Source: Candidatus Altimarinota bacterium (GTDB taxonomy: Bacteria; Patescibacteriota; Gracilibacteria; UBA4473). From it: a stretch of 14,148 bases of DNA. The stretch is taken from positions 1-14,148 of the forward strand of contig JAGYLK010000108.1 of the NCBI GenBank assembly GCA_018401175.1, given 5' to 3'. Of this stretch, positions 14,101 through 14,148 are shown one piece after another. The notes under the pieces were generated by a model that saw only the letters and a list, made by a program, of their open reading frames with translations, was not told where the DNA came from and did no database searches. The translations under genes were made by a program, and so were the position numbers. Each line of letters begins with the position of its first letter. The stretch's first letter is position 1.

Positions 14101-14148
14101 AAAAGAAGGCGGGAATTCGAATTCCCACCTTCATATATTTGATTTTTT
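14101..14148. terminator. Bidirectional terminator-like palindrome
   Basis: GGGAATTCGAATTCCC (14111-14126) is a perfect 16-bp palindrome, extended past one C-A mismatch by GAAGG (14105-14109) with CCTTC (14128-14132). On the minus strand four U residues follow directly; on the plus strand a T-run (14143-14148) comes ten bases later. It most likely ends a transcript from the right of the window, or the unassigned RNA on the left. Confidence 0.6.

Larger units (their letters stand above)
13591..14148. other. Gene-poor structured region, possible RNA or leader
   Basis: No convincing protein gene is seen in 558 bp. Besides the three terminator-like hairpins listed separately, it holds CTGCT-CGTA-AGCAG (near 13716-13729), CTCG-ACCAG-CGAG (near 13753-13765), and GAGAA-ATTCTC-like dyads at about 13707 and 14011. 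A long-range pair TTGAGG (13914-13919) with CCTCAA (13959-13964) encloses a CAG-GAAA-CTG hairpin. I searched for tmRNA, RNase P RNA and SRP RNA hallmark sequences on both strands and did not find them. An unassigned non-coding RNA or a cis-regulatory leader for a gene right of the window fits best. Confidence 0.4.

Noticed and set aside
1..14148. CRISPR array, insertion sequence or prophage genes
   Set aside because: No regularly spaced short repeats, transposase, integrase or phage structural motifs were seen.
1..14148. Alternative genetic code (UGA as Gly or Trp)
   Set aside because: TGA ends at least seven genes exactly where their families end, including three ATGA junctions, and no in-frame TGA interrupts a conserved domain.

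Overview
The window is an A+T-rich, gene-dense piece of a bacterial chromosome. It most resembles a Candidate Phyla Radiation (Patescibacteria) genome. This placement is inferred from the gene set and style: a MacAB-type exporter with no TolC in view, a prepilin peptidase, a riboflavin kinase lacking the FAD synthetase domain, a small MBL-fold protein of a type I associate with CPR genomes, and very short spacers. TGA is a real stop in at least seven genes, so the code is the standard one. This excludes Gracilibacteria/Absconditabacteria, which recode UGA. Almost no start codon has a Shine-Dalgarno sequence in front of it.

Layout. At 1-2185 a minus-strand infB ends in a palindromic terminator. 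It diverges, across a 155-bp regulatory gap with a dyad, from a plus-strand export operon at 2341-6163: a long coiled-coil membrane-fusion protein, an ABC ATPase and a MacB/FtsX-type permease. At 6230-7294 an unrecognised 354-residue protein sits as a single transcription unit with its own promoter and terminator. At 7559-8329 is a fold-type IV PLP aminotransferase or lyase. Then comes a minus-strand block: a 2H phosphoesterase-like protein and a prepilin peptidase (8571-9849), then holA and tsaE (10110-11569). A 144-bp structured repeat occurs twice in the same orientation, at 8410-8553 and 9952-10095, and the two copies bracket the phosphoesterase/peptidase pair.

From 11618 the plus strand carries an MBL-fold protein that has lost its metal ligands, tRNA-Phe (GAA) with its own promoter and terminator, a 74-residue probable exported peptide, and a fusion of riboflavin kinase with 5-formyltetrahydrofolate cyclo-ligase. 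The last 558 bp hold no convincing protein gene. They do hold three terminator-like hairpins and several stem-loops, which suggests an unassigned RNA or a leader.

Genes are packed tightly, and three junctions are ATGA stop/start overlaps (ABC ATPase/permease, tsaE/holA, small peptide/riboflavin kinase fusion). The points most worth following are the paired repeats, the RFK-FCL fusion, the apparently dead MBL protein, the unassigned structured right end, and the lack of Shine-Dalgarno sites.
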